Positions 1 to 4,979 of a DNA stretch of 6,557 bases are shown piece after piece. The position numbers and the translations under genes are program-made. How positions within the stretch are numbered: position 1 is the first letter of the stretch; every line of letters begins with the position of its first letter. The stretch is from Alkalimonas sp. (GTDB lineage: Bacteria > Pseudomonadota > Gammaproteobacteria > Enterobacterales > Alteromonadaceae), in contig SKGJ01000011.1 of the NCBI GenBank assembly GCA_007117525.1, positions 1 to 6,557 of the forward strand, read 5' to 3'. The notes under the pieces were generated by a model. The model made no database searches, had not been told where the DNA came from, and was given only the letters and a program-made list of their open reading frames with translations.

Positions 1-775
1 CTGCATCAAGCAATTGCTGATAAACATCAAAAATCGCCAGCGCATCGGCCGGCAAGTGACTGGCCATGCGATCGGACAGGCGTTTAAACTCGGCTTTGGT
101 GGTACGAACAGCCCGGTAAAAGCGTGATAGTTCTTTATCCGGCTCTTCGGAGCGCTGCAGCGATACGGCATTAAAATCACTGGCCGGTTGCAACACATAG
201 GCTTCACCAATGGCAATACCTGGCGCACCCGGCAACCCATTGAGCTGACTGGAGCGACTTTTACTGCCAGAAACCGGTGACGCCGCCTCGCGTAACTCGG
301 CATTGGCCAATACCGATGCCAGCTGGGCACCTAATGTGACCAGGAAGGACTCTTCATCTTCGCTGAATACCCGCTCCGTTCCCTGCTGGATGGTGAGCAC
401 GCCCAGCACTTTACGATGGTGAATAATGGGGCAACCTAAAAAGGCAGAAAAGCGGTCTTCACTGACCTCAGGGGTTACTTTAAAGCGGGGGTGCTGATGG
501 GCCGCAGCCAGGTTAATCGGCTCTTCACGCTGGCCAACCCAACCAATCAGACCTTCAGAAAAACCAATGGCCACTTTACCGACAGCCTCAGGGTTGAGGC
601 CGTCAGTTGCCATCAGCATAAAGTGTTGTTGATCGTAATCCGCCAGATAAACCGAACAGCACTCGGTGACGAGTGCTTGCTTTACATTCGCCACCAGACC
701 AGACAAAGCCTGCCCCAGAACGGGCTCTTGCGCCACATCCTGAACAATCCGCCTTAGCTGGCTGAGCATGGCCAT
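1..775 (-). CDS. ptsP: PtsP, phosphoenolpyruvate-protein phosphotransferase of the nitrogen PTS (EI-Ntr), N-terminal part
   Basis: The 258 visible codons are the N-terminal third of Enzyme I-Ntr (family length about 750); the gene runs off the left edge. In the family this cytoplasmic enzyme autophosphorylates from PEP and passes phosphate to NPr and then EIIA-Ntr, a regulatory relay rather than a sugar uptake route. Residues about 18-160 form a GAF domain, with family-typical stretches CSVYLAD, EGLIGWVG, FLGCPIIHH and FLVTLGAQLA. Residues from about 180 (GLPGAPGIAIGEAYV) begin the PEP-utilising N domain. The phospho-histidine and catalytic barrel lie outside the window. Two starts compete: ATG at 775, with GGATGG 7 nt upstream, and ATG at 769, which gives MLSQLRRIV and aligns with the usual start in E. 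coli and Pseudomonas. I chose 775 for its spacing; the difference is two residues. The gene begins 3 nt after the rppH stop, so the two are almost certainly cotranscribed. Identity is confident; family statements are from memory of homologues. Confidence 0.96.
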   Translation of the reverse strand, partial: MAMLSQLRRIVQDVAQEPVLGQALSGLVANVKQALVTECCSVYLADYDQQHFMLMATDGLNPEAVGKVAIGFSEGLIGWVGQREEPINLAAAHQHPRFKVTPEVSEDRFSAFLGCPIIHHRKVLGVLTIQQGTERVFSEDEESFLVTLGAQLASVLANAELREAASPVSGSKSRSSQLNGLPGAPGIAIGEAYVLQPASDFNAVSLQRSEEPDKELSRFYRAVRTTKAEFKRLSDRMASHLPADALAIFDVYQQLLDA

Positions 776-778
776 GGT

Positions 779-1294
779 TTATCCATCCGACTTACCCTTG
801 TGTTTTCCTGTTTTACGGGGAAATGGCAAAGCGATCGGGGCAAACTCTTTCATGACTTTTCGGTAGACATCGCGCTTAAAAGCAACCACCTGACGCACCG
901 GATACCAGTAGCTGACCCAACGCCAGCCATCAAACTCCGGATGAGTGGTTTTAGCCAGATCAACATCGCCATCAGGGCAGGTCAGACGCAACAAGAACCA
1001 CTTTTGCTTCTGACCAATACATACCGGGTTGCTGTCACGCCGAATCAACCGCTTTGGCAATCGATAGCGCAACCAATGCTTGGTTACCGCCAGAATTTCT
1101 ACATCATCCGGCTGTAAACCAACTTCTTCGTTCAACTCACGGTACATCGCCTGCTCAGGCGTTTCGCCCTGATCGATGCCACCCTGCGGGTATTGCCATG
1201 AATGTTGTCCGTAACGTCTTGCCCAAAACACCTGTCCCTGGTGGTTACAAATCACTATGCCGACATTGGCCCGAAAACCTTCGGCATCAATCAC
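779..1294 (-). CDS. rppH: RppH, RNA pyrophosphohydrolase (Nudix hydrolase)
   Basis: A complete 171-residue protein. RppH removes pyrophosphate from the 5' triphosphate (or the diphosphate form) of mRNA, leaving a monophosphate that stimulates RNase E decay; it acts in the cytoplasm. The Nudix box spans residues 38-60 and is intact: G38, E44, R52-E53-L54, E56-E57 and G59, with E53, E56 and E57 the expected metal/catalytic glutamates. The stretches [45 protein letters not shown] and [14 protein letters not shown] are RppH hallmarks that separate it from other Nudix enzymes. E. coli RppH is 176 residues; only the C-terminal tail differs here, being basic and lysine-rich. The start is GTG, not ATG: it is the only in-frame start giving the conserved MIDxxG(Y/F)RxNVGIV beginning, and GAGG lies 5 nt upstream. 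An out-of-frame ATG overlaps it (ATGTGA). ptsP follows after 3 nt. Confidence 0.97.
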   Translation of the reverse strand: MIDAEGFRANVGIVICNHQGQVFWARRYGQHSWQYPQGGIDQGETPEQAMYRELNEEVGLQPDDVEILAVTKHWLRYRLPKRLIRRDSNPVCIGQKQKWFLLRLTCPDGDVDLAKTTHPEFDGWRWVSYWYPVRQVVAFKRDVYRKVMKEFAPIALPFPRKTGKHKGKSDG

Positions 1295-1320
1295 ATAAAC
1301 CTCGAGCTTTTTAACTGCAG

Positions 1321-1398
1321 CTATAACAAAGATTCTTTCACAAAGTTATCTGAACGGCAATCGCTATTTTCAACAGCCATTGCCTTGGATGCTTCCAT
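1321..1398 (-). CDS. Possible 25-residue leader peptide upstream of rppH
   Basis: I do not recognise this short reading frame. It starts at ATG 1398, begins [10 protein letters not shown], ends VKESLL, and stops with TAG at 1321-1323. An AAGGA on the minus strand (1407-1411) sits 8 nt before the ATG, a plausible ribosome binding site. Its stop is 26 nt before the rppH GTG, and a possible promoter lies just upstream (1426-1453), so a transcript would read the short frame first. It has no membrane segment or signal peptide. It falls inside the DnaA-box region, so the frame may be accidental. Chance ORFs of this size are common; only the SD spacing and position favour it. Confidence 0.25.
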   Translation of the reverse strand: MEASKAMAVENSDCRSDNFVKESLL

Positions 1399-1414
1399 GC
1401 TAACGATCCTTAAG

Positions 1415-1423
1415 TTATCCACA
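1415..1423 (+). promoter_or_regulatory. Consensus DnaA box TTATCCACA
   Basis: An exact copy of the highest-affinity DnaA box. It lies 31 bp from the three-box core, and next to the possible rppH transcription start near 1419. Confidence 0.75.
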
Positions 1424-1425
1424 AA

Positions 1426-1453
1426 ATAATAGGTTACAGCAAGCATATGTGCA
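1426..1453 (-). promoter_or_regulatory. Candidate sigma-70 promoter for rppH-ptsP
   Basis: Read on the minus strand, TATTAT (1431-1426, 5 of 6 to consensus) is preceded at 16 nt by TGCACA (1453-1448, 4 of 6). Transcription would begin near 1419, inside the exact DnaA box at 1415-1423, so DnaA binding there could repress it. The match is moderate and found by eye; other starts are possible. Confidence 0.3.
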
Positions 1454-1454
1454 C

Positions 1455-1489
1455 TTTTTCACAGCCTCTGTGGATAGCACTGTGCACAA
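1455..1489. promoter_or_regulatory. Three-box core of the DARS2-like element
   Basis: Three DnaA-type boxes are packed into 35 bp: TTTTTCACA (plus), a 5-nt gap, TGTGGATAG (a minus-strand box), a 3-nt gap, and TGTGCACAA (a minus-strand box). The first box faces the other two, which point the same way. DARS elements in E. coli are defined by a compact core of three DnaA boxes, so this group is the best candidate for the core. Two of the three differ from consensus at one base. Whether the spacing matches the E. coli core needs an alignment. Confidence 0.55.
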
Positions 1490-1608
1490 CCAGGTTTTAT
1501 ACCATGAGTAACTTGCCCAAATCACAGACCCCACCGAGCAACACTCAAAAATAACTATCAAAATAAACAACTTAACTTGCATTTTATTCGAAAGCTTTTG
1601 TTTAAGCC

Positions 1609-1617
1609 TGTGCATAA
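1609..1617 (-). promoter_or_regulatory. DnaA box TTATGCACA
   Basis: Reads TGTGCATAA on the plus strand; the reverse complement matches TTWTNCACA exactly. It is about 120 bp from the core, on the mutH side, and 28 bp before the possible mutH -10 box. Confidence 0.6.
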
Positions 1618-1644
1618 CACAGATCGCCGACTTTTTATTCAACG

Positions 1645-1650
1645 TATAAA
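1645..1650 (+). promoter_or_regulatory. Candidate -10 box for mutH
   Basis: TATAAA (5 of 6 to consensus) lies 62 nt before the mutH ATG. No good -35 hexamer is seen 15-19 nt upstream, so an activator or another promoter may be used. A start near 1657 would leave an ATG at 1659 with no leader, which supports initiation at 1713 instead. Confidence 0.25.
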
Positions 1651-1712
1651 AGCCCGTCATGCTATGCTGGTTTGCTAAACAAACGGATAGAAAACCAGGG
1701 CGTGTTGACCTA

Positions 1713-2375
1713 ATGACACCACCAAAAAATCTGGATGAGTTGATGCGACGCTGCCATGCCCTGGCCGGACTGACTCTGGGTCAGCTGGCAGCGGAAGCCA
1801 ATATCGCCGTCCCCGACAACTTAAAGCAAGATAAAGGCTGGACCGGACAACTGCTGGAACAACTGTTGGGCGCCAGTGCTGGCTCCAGGGCTGAACCCGA
1901 CTTTCCCGAGCTAGGCGTCGAGTTGAAAACCCTACCCATCAATCAACAAGGGCTGCCACTGGAAAGCACCTACGTCTGTGTTGCCCCTTTAACCGGTGTC
2001 GGTCAGCAACAATGGCAAGACTCCTGGGTCTGCCGTAAACTGAGTCATGTGCTTTGGTTGCCGGTGCTGGCCGAGCGCAGCTTGCCGGTGGCTGAGCGCG
2101 TGGTTGGCCGGGGTTTTTTGTGGCAGCCTGATCACGAACAACGGCAGAAACTGCAACAAGACTGGGAAGAGCTGATGGACTTGATCGCGCTGGGTGGCAT
2201 CGATCAGATCCGGGGCGAACATGGCGAAGTATTGCAGCTTCGTCCCAAAGCAGCCAATAGCAAGGCGGTCACTGCCGCAATTGGCAATGAAGGAGAGCCC
2301 ATCTTGACACTGCCCCGGGGGTTTTACCTGAAAACTGGCTTTACCCGGCAGATCCTAGCCAAAGCTTTCTGTTAG
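1713..2375 (+). CDS. mutH: MutH, DNA mismatch repair endonuclease
   Basis: A 220-residue cytoplasmic endonuclease (E. coli MutH is 229). When activated by MutS and MutL at a mismatch, it nicks the unmethylated strand at hemimethylated GATC sites, directing repair to the new strand; this implies that Dam methylase is present elsewhere. The active-site residues are visible: E49, D63, E70 and K72, in LLExxLGASAGS followed by DFPELGVELKT, the restriction-endonuclease-like D-ExK arrangement. Also conserved are DKGWTGQLLE, CVAPLTG, DWEELMDLI, LQLRPKAANSKA and the C-terminal ILTLPRGFYLK. An in-frame ATG exists at 1659, but its 18 extra residues have no counterpart in MutH. ATG 1713 gives the expected N-terminus. 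Its ribosome site is weak: AGGG at 1697-1700 with a long 12-nt spacing. It is divergent from rppH across the DnaA-box region and convergent with the lipoprotein gene. Identity is very confident; the start slightly less so. Confidence 0.96.
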   Translation: MTPPKNLDELMRRCHALAGLTLGQLAAEANIAVPDNLKQDKGWTGQLLEQLLGASAGSRAEPDFPELGVELKTLPINQQGLPLESTYVCVAPLTGVGQQQWQDSWVCRKLSHVLWLPVLAERSLPVAERVVGRGFLWQPDHEQRQKLQQDWEELMDLIALGGIDQIRGEHGEVLQLRPKAANSKAVTAAIGNEGEPILTLPRGFYLKTGFTRQILAKAFC

Positions 2376-2384
2376 GATCTGCCG
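2346..2384. repeat. Perfect 12-bp inverted repeat over the mutH stop codon, two GATC sites
   Basis: CGGCAGATCCTA (2346-2357) is repeated inverted as TAGGATCTGCCG (2373-2384), separated by 15 nt. The right arm begins with the TAG stop of mutH, so the RNA could fold across the last codons and the stop. Neither side is followed by a T-run, so it is not a classical intrinsic terminator. It may be an RNA-stabilising 3' hairpin or a bidirectional pause between the convergent genes. Each arm carries one GATC. Confidence 0.6.
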
Positions 2385-2407
2385 TAATACCAGACCCTCA
2401 ACGGCTT

Positions 2408-3241
2408 TCAATGGCCGTATTTATCCAGAATTTGCTGGTACAGGCCGCTGGCTTGAATGGCTGCTAACCCCTGATTAAAGGCGTTTACCACGGTTTCATC
2501 CACCGAAGCCCGACTGAACATCACATAGACTTCTGAACTTCCCAAGTTAATACTATGGGGCTCAATGAAGTCATCCAGGCCGCGGCGCCGAATAATGGAA
2601 GCACCAACAAAGCTGTCTTCCAGGAAACCATCGATTTCCTCATCAATCAGCCGCGCCATGTTCATCTCGCTGATAATGGCGCCAACAAACTGATCATGAT
2701 AGGCATCATCGGTGTACAAGCGGGTGATTTCATCGCCGTAAAAATACTCGTTGACGATGCCCAGTTTATGACCCGCCTGCACAAACTCAGTAATGTTGGT
2801 GTAGGGCAAATTGCCCTCGTAACGCCGAACATAGAGAATAAAGCGTTCTTCGCGATAAGGCTCGGAGAAATACGCAAACTGCTGCCGATCTTCGGTCATG
2901 GAAGCACCCAACACAAAGTCTACCTCGCCACGCCGTAAGGCATTCAGCAGCTCAACCCAGGTTGCTTGCTGTATCTCGACGGTACAGCCCATTTGCTCGG
3001 CGACCGCATGGACTATTTCTACATCCAGGCCGGTAACAACATTCCCTACCCCGACGTACTGATAGGGCTCCCAGGCATCAAAGCCCATGGTCAACTGACA
3101 ATCTGACGACTGAGCCGGCACGGCTGTCTCGGTGGTATAGCTTTCCTGCTCCTGAGACTGCGCATCGGGTTGAACCGGTGCCTCAGTGCAACCGAGCATG
3201 AATAGAGCAACCAGCAAAAAACCAGGCAAGAAAGGTTTCAT
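2408..3241 (-). CDS. Periplasmic solute-binding lipoprotein, family 3 (polar amino acid type)
   Basis: A 277-residue protein. A lipoprotein signal peptide (hydrophobic residues 4-17, then LGC with C18 as the lipidated cysteine) is followed by a Gln/Glu/Ser/Thr-rich linker (about 20-45) and a bilobed SBP_bac_3 domain (about 48-277). Residue +2 is Thr rather than Asp, which suggests outer-membrane sorting if Lol rules apply. Family features include GLDVEIV (D73), the T116-E-D-R119 ... YFSEPY ligand-site pattern of amino-acid binders, DGFLEDSFVG (D209), and a C-terminal helix AIQASGLYQQILDKYG. C48 and C86 could form a disulfide. The start ATG has AGAGG 6 nt upstream. No permease or ATPase gene adjoins it in the window, so it may serve a distant ABC transporter or act as a sensor. 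It lies 71 nt downstream of the hydroxylase gene on the same strand, so cotranscription is possible. The ligand cannot be named from sequence. Confidence 0.88.
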   Translation of the reverse strand: MKPFLPGFLLVALFMLGCTEAPVQPDAQSQEQESYTTETAVPAQSSDCQLTMGFDAWEPYQYVGVGNVVTGLDVEIVHAVAEQMGCTVEIQQATWVELLNALRRGEVDFVLGASMTEDRQQFAYFSEPYREERFILYVRRYEGNLPYTNITEFVQAGHKLGIVNEYFYGDEITRLYTDDAYHDQFVGAIISEMNMARLIDEEIDGFLEDSFVGASIIRRRGLDDFIEPHSINLGSSEVYVMFSRASVDETVVNAFNQGLAAIQASGLYQQILDKYGH

Positions 3242-3312
3242 TACACACCTCTGCTTTTTAATTCATCCAGTTCAAGCTTAGTGCAGATTGAAAAAATTTC
3301 CTCCTGAGTCAA

Positions 3313-4185
3313 CTACTTTTCCGTTATTCGCTCCACAGTTTCAGCAGGCTGGTTTGTACTTTTGGCGGAACTCGTAACCGACAATAACACCAAAGCTTTA
3401 TTCTTCCAGCCTTGCGCCCGACACCAGTCTAGCCACATCAGGCGCCACTCATCAAAAGTAATCACCAGTGGATTGTTCGATTCAAAATCAGTAGTAATGC
3501 CATAACGGCAAGGCTCATCCGGCTTCTCGGCTTCAAAGGTGCCAAAAAGCCGATCCCAAACAATCAAAACTCCGGCAAAGTTTTTATCAATGTACCTCGG
3601 GTTCATCGCATGATGCACACGATGATGGGAAGGCGTATTGAAAATGTACTCCAACCATCCCAGCCGCTGAACGGCCTGAGTATGCACAAAGAATTGAAAT
3701 GCCAGATTGAGCGACACCACAGCCAGCACCAACCAGGGTGAAAAGCCCAACAGCATCATTGGCAACCAGAACAACCACATGCCCGAAACCGGATACATCA
3801 GGCTTTGCCGAAAAGCGGTACTTAAATTGAGCTGGCGGGAACTATGATGCACGATGTGTGATGCCCACAACCAACGGATATGGTGGGATGCCCGGTGAAA
3901 CCAATAATACAAAAAGTCTTGCAGTACAAATGCAAACAGCAAGGTGGAAGCATTGAGAGAAATTTCAAACAGCCGGTGCTGAAACAGCCACCAATAAAAG
4001 GGCATTAACAACAACAACGCCAGTAACTCACCGGCCTGATGCATTAAAGCAAGCACTGCATTAGCCAGCGTATCCCGCCACTGGTACCAGGGCAGGCGCC
4101 GACGAAACCCTAAACGCCACTCCAGGGCGACCAGCGCTAAAAACACCGGACTTAACGCCAGTAAGATCCACTCTGTTGAGACCAT
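3313..4185 (-). CDS. Membrane fatty acid hydroxylase / sterol desaturase family protein
   Basis: A 290-residue integral membrane protein with hydrophobic segments near residues 4-22, 40-68, 80-95 and 133-167. It carries the histidine clusters that bind the di-iron centre of the fatty acid hydroxylase superfamily: H97-R-A-S-H101-H102, H110-I-V-H113-H114, H168, and H187-H188-R-V-H191-H192. D90 precedes the first cluster in the usual DFLYYWFHR context, and the family stretch NFAGVLIVWDRLFGTF (202-217) follows. Members use O2 to hydroxylate or desaturate lipids, sterols or carotenoids, or to cleave ether lipids (alkylglycerol monooxygenase). The substrate here cannot be told. The soluble C-terminal tail (about 260-290) is polar and not conserved. 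Start: ATG 4185, with only a weak Shine-Dalgarno (AGG about 13 nt upstream). It is divergent from a TetR-type regulator, 75 bp between starts, which probably controls it. A binding lipoprotein gene lies downstream on the same strand. Confidence 0.9.
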   Translation of the reverse strand: MVSTEWILLALSPVFLALVALEWRLGFRRRLPWYQWRDTLANAVLALMHQAGELLALLLLMPFYWWLFQHRLFEISLNASTLLFAFVLQDFLYYWFHRASHHIRWLWASHIVHHSSRQLNLSTAFRQSLMYPVSGMWLFWLPMMLLGFSPWLVLAVVSLNLAFQFFVHTQAVQRLGWLEYIFNTPSHHRVHHAMNPRYIDKNFAGVLIVWDRLFGTFEAEKPDEPCRYGITTDFESNNPLVITFDEWRLMWLDWCRAQGWKNKALVLLSVTSSAKSTNQPAETVERITEK

Positions 4186-4216
4186 GTCAAGCTGCAGCCT
4201 AATTGAACTATGCCAT

Positions 4217-4230
4217 ACTTATACCTAAGT
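4217..4230. promoter_or_regulatory. Candidate TetR-type operator, ACTTA-TACC-TAAGT
   Basis: A 5-bp-arm inverted repeat with a 4-nt centre, in the gap between the divergent hydroxylase and regulator genes, overlapping a possible hydroxylase -10 box. A second 8-bp palindrome, TCACGTGA (4230-4237), abuts it. TetR repressors commonly bind such sites between themselves and a divergent target; the assignment is inferred from position and symmetry. Confidence 0.35.
4218..4223 (-). promoter_or_regulatory. Candidate -10 box for the hydroxylase gene
   Basis: Read on minus, TATAAG (5 of 6 to consensus) would start transcription near 4211 and leave a leader of about 25 nt before ATG 4185. The hexamer 17 nt upstream (CTTGCA) is a poor -35. 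It lies within the palindrome at 4217-4230. Confidence 0.3.
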
Positions 4231-4247
4231 CACGTGAAGATGCAAGC

Positions 4248-4253
4248 AGGAGG
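4248..4253 (+). promoter_or_regulatory. Strong Shine-Dalgarno that fixes the regulator start
   Basis: A perfect AGGAGG, 7 nt before ATG 4261. It falls inside the longer reading frame opened by ATG 4210, so it argues for the shorter protein. Confidence 0.75.
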
Positions 4254-4260
4254 CCAGGCA

Positions 4261-4827
4261 ATGAATGAACAAGCAGAGATAATTTTACACCAAGCACTGC
4301 AGCTGGCTGAGCGCAGCGATTGGGAGCATGTCCGGCTTCGAGACATCGCTGCGACTATGGATGTCCCCTTGCTAACTATTTATCAATACTACCCGCAAAA
4401 AGATGACTTAGTGGATGCCTGGTTTGATCAGGCCGACAGAGCCATGCTGGCTTGTCAGCAATTACCGGATTTTGAGCACAGCTCTCCACAGGAAAAATTA
4501 CTCACGGCAATGATGCACTGGCTTAATGCTTTGGCCCCTCATCGTAACGTGACCCGGCAGATGCTCTATTACAAACTGGAACCGGGCCATGTTCATCTAC
4601 AAGCTGCCGCCCTGCTCCGTATCAGCCGCACAGTGCAATGGCTGCGGGAAATCGCCGATTTAAAAGCAGATAACCTCAAACGCATTGAACAGGAGCTGTA
4701 CCTGTCGGCACTTTTTAGCACTGGCTTTATCCGCTGGCTGACGGCATCCGAGCCGGCTTTAACCACCGCCCGCAGTTGGTTTAACCGCGGTTTGCAGCTG
4801 GGACGCTGGCGCCGCTTGTGGCATTAG
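4261..4827 (+). CDS. TetR/AcrR-family transcriptional regulator
   Basis: A 188-residue protein with an N-terminal TetR-type helix-turn-helix (about residues 24-51: RLRDIAATMDVPLLTIYQYYP followed by QKDDLV, matching the family pattern DIA-(x)n-TxYxYFxxKxxL) and a helical C-terminal domain (about 55-185) that would bind a ligand and dimerise. The C-terminal part, typical for this family, gives no clue to the ligand. It is Trp- and Arg-rich at its very end (GRWRRLWH). An in-frame ATG at 4210 would add 17 residues, but the AGGAGG 7 nt before ATG 4261 and the absence of family similarity in the extension favour 4261. It is divergent from the hydroxylase gene, the classical arrangement for a local repressor and its target. 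The glutathionyl-hydroquinone reductase gene follows 152 nt downstream on the same strand with its own promoter, and could be a second target. No terminator is obvious after the stop. Confidence 0.85.
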   Translation: MNEQAEIILHQALQLAERSDWEHVRLRDIAATMDVPLLTIYQYYPQKDDLVDAWFDQADRAMLACQQLPDFEHSSPQEKLLTAMMHWLNALAPHRNVTRQMLYYKLEPGHVHLQAAALLRISRTVQWLREIADLKADNLKRIEQELYLSALFSTGFIRWLTASEPALTTARSWFNRGLQLGRWRRLWH

Positions 4828-4865
4828 GACGGCCAACCATTCGAAAAACATGAATCATCAAACCC

Positions 4866-4880
4866 ATAATTGCCAATTAT
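4866..4880. promoter_or_regulatory. Perfect 15-bp palindrome ATAATTG-C-CAATTAT, probable operator
   Basis: Two perfect 7-bp arms around a single central base, starting 114 nt before the reductase ATG and overlapping the -35 region of its promoter. It contains a T-N11-A pattern (T4867, A4879) in a dyad, the general form of LysR-type boxes, but other dimeric regulators would also fit. Its half-site TAATTG recurs once at 4200-4205 in the hydroxylase/regulator gap. The binding protein is unknown. Confidence 0.5.
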
Positions 4881-4905
4881 TATTCGATTGAGCCGCTGTT
4901 ATAGT
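4877..4905 (+). promoter_or_regulatory. Extended -10 promoter of the glutathionyl-hydroquinone reductase gene
   Basis: TGT-TATAGT at 4897-4905 is an extended -10 element (TGn plus a hexamer matching 5 of 6). The -35 at 17 nt (TTATTA, 4877-4882) is poor, as is common for extended -10 promoters. Transcription would begin near 4912, giving a leader of about 68 nt. The -35 overlaps the palindrome, so a regulator bound there could repress or activate. Confidence 0.5.
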
Positions 4906-4979
4906 ACTGACTGAGCTGCCCACGTTGATTAAGCATCAGAAGATGGGTAACAGTATTGAAGTACAAAAAGGAGATAACC

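Larger units (their letters stand above)
1415..1617. promoter_or_regulatory. DARS2-like cluster of DnaA boxes between rppH and mutH
   Basis: This non-coding stretch holds three exact matches to the DnaA box TTWTNCACA: TTATCCACA at 1415-1423 (plus), TTTTTCACA at 1455-1463 (plus) and TTATGCACA read on minus at 1609-1617. Two one-mismatch boxes on minus lie at 1469-1477 (CTATCCACA) and 1481-1489 (TTGTGCACA). A further one-mismatch match, TCTTTCACA, lies outside at 1334-1342. By simple base-count reasoning about 0.03 exact matches would be expected in a 420-bp gap on both strands. From established knowledge, E. coli DARS2, which promotes ADP-to-ATP exchange on DnaA and is stimulated by Fis and IHF, lies in exactly this mutH-rppH (ygdP) intergenic region. 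The function here is therefore inferred from box content plus synteny. I could not identify convincing IHF or Fis sites by eye. Confidence 0.7.

Noticed and set aside
800..1314. Plus-strand frames opposite rppH
   Set aside because: They lie antisense to a strongly conserved gene and show no domain; they are shadows of rppH codon structure.
1556..1568. IHF site TATCAA followed by an A-rich stretch
   Set aside because: The first half matches WATCAA, but the TTR part after four bases is missing (AAC), so it is not supportable by eye.
1415..1660. 81-codon minus-strand frame in the rppH-mutH gap
   Set aside because: It covers the DnaA-box region, is Cys/Ser-rich with no recognisable domain, has no clear Shine-Dalgarno, and its content is explained by the boxes.
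1659..1712. Upstream in-frame extension of mutH from ATG 1659
   Set aside because: The 18 added residues match nothing in MutH, and the ATG would sit at the probable transcription start. ATG 1713 gives the expected N-terminus.
1295..1712. Chromosomal origin (oriC) in the DnaA-box region
   Set aside because: There is no dnaA, dnaN, gidA/mnmG or similar neighbour, no AT-rich 13-mer repeats, and few GATC sites. The mutH-rppH position fits DARS2 better.
2401..2418. Small hairpin ACGGC/GCCGT at the end of the lipoprotein gene
   Set aside because: A 5-bp stem with an 8-nt loop and no T-run is too weak to call a terminator.
3290..3312. Intrinsic terminator or promoter (minus-strand TTGACT, AGGAGG, T6) after the hydroxylase stop
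   Set aside because: No hairpin longer than 3 bp precedes the T-run. No -10 lies 16-18 nt from TTGACT, and no start codon follows the AGGAGG.
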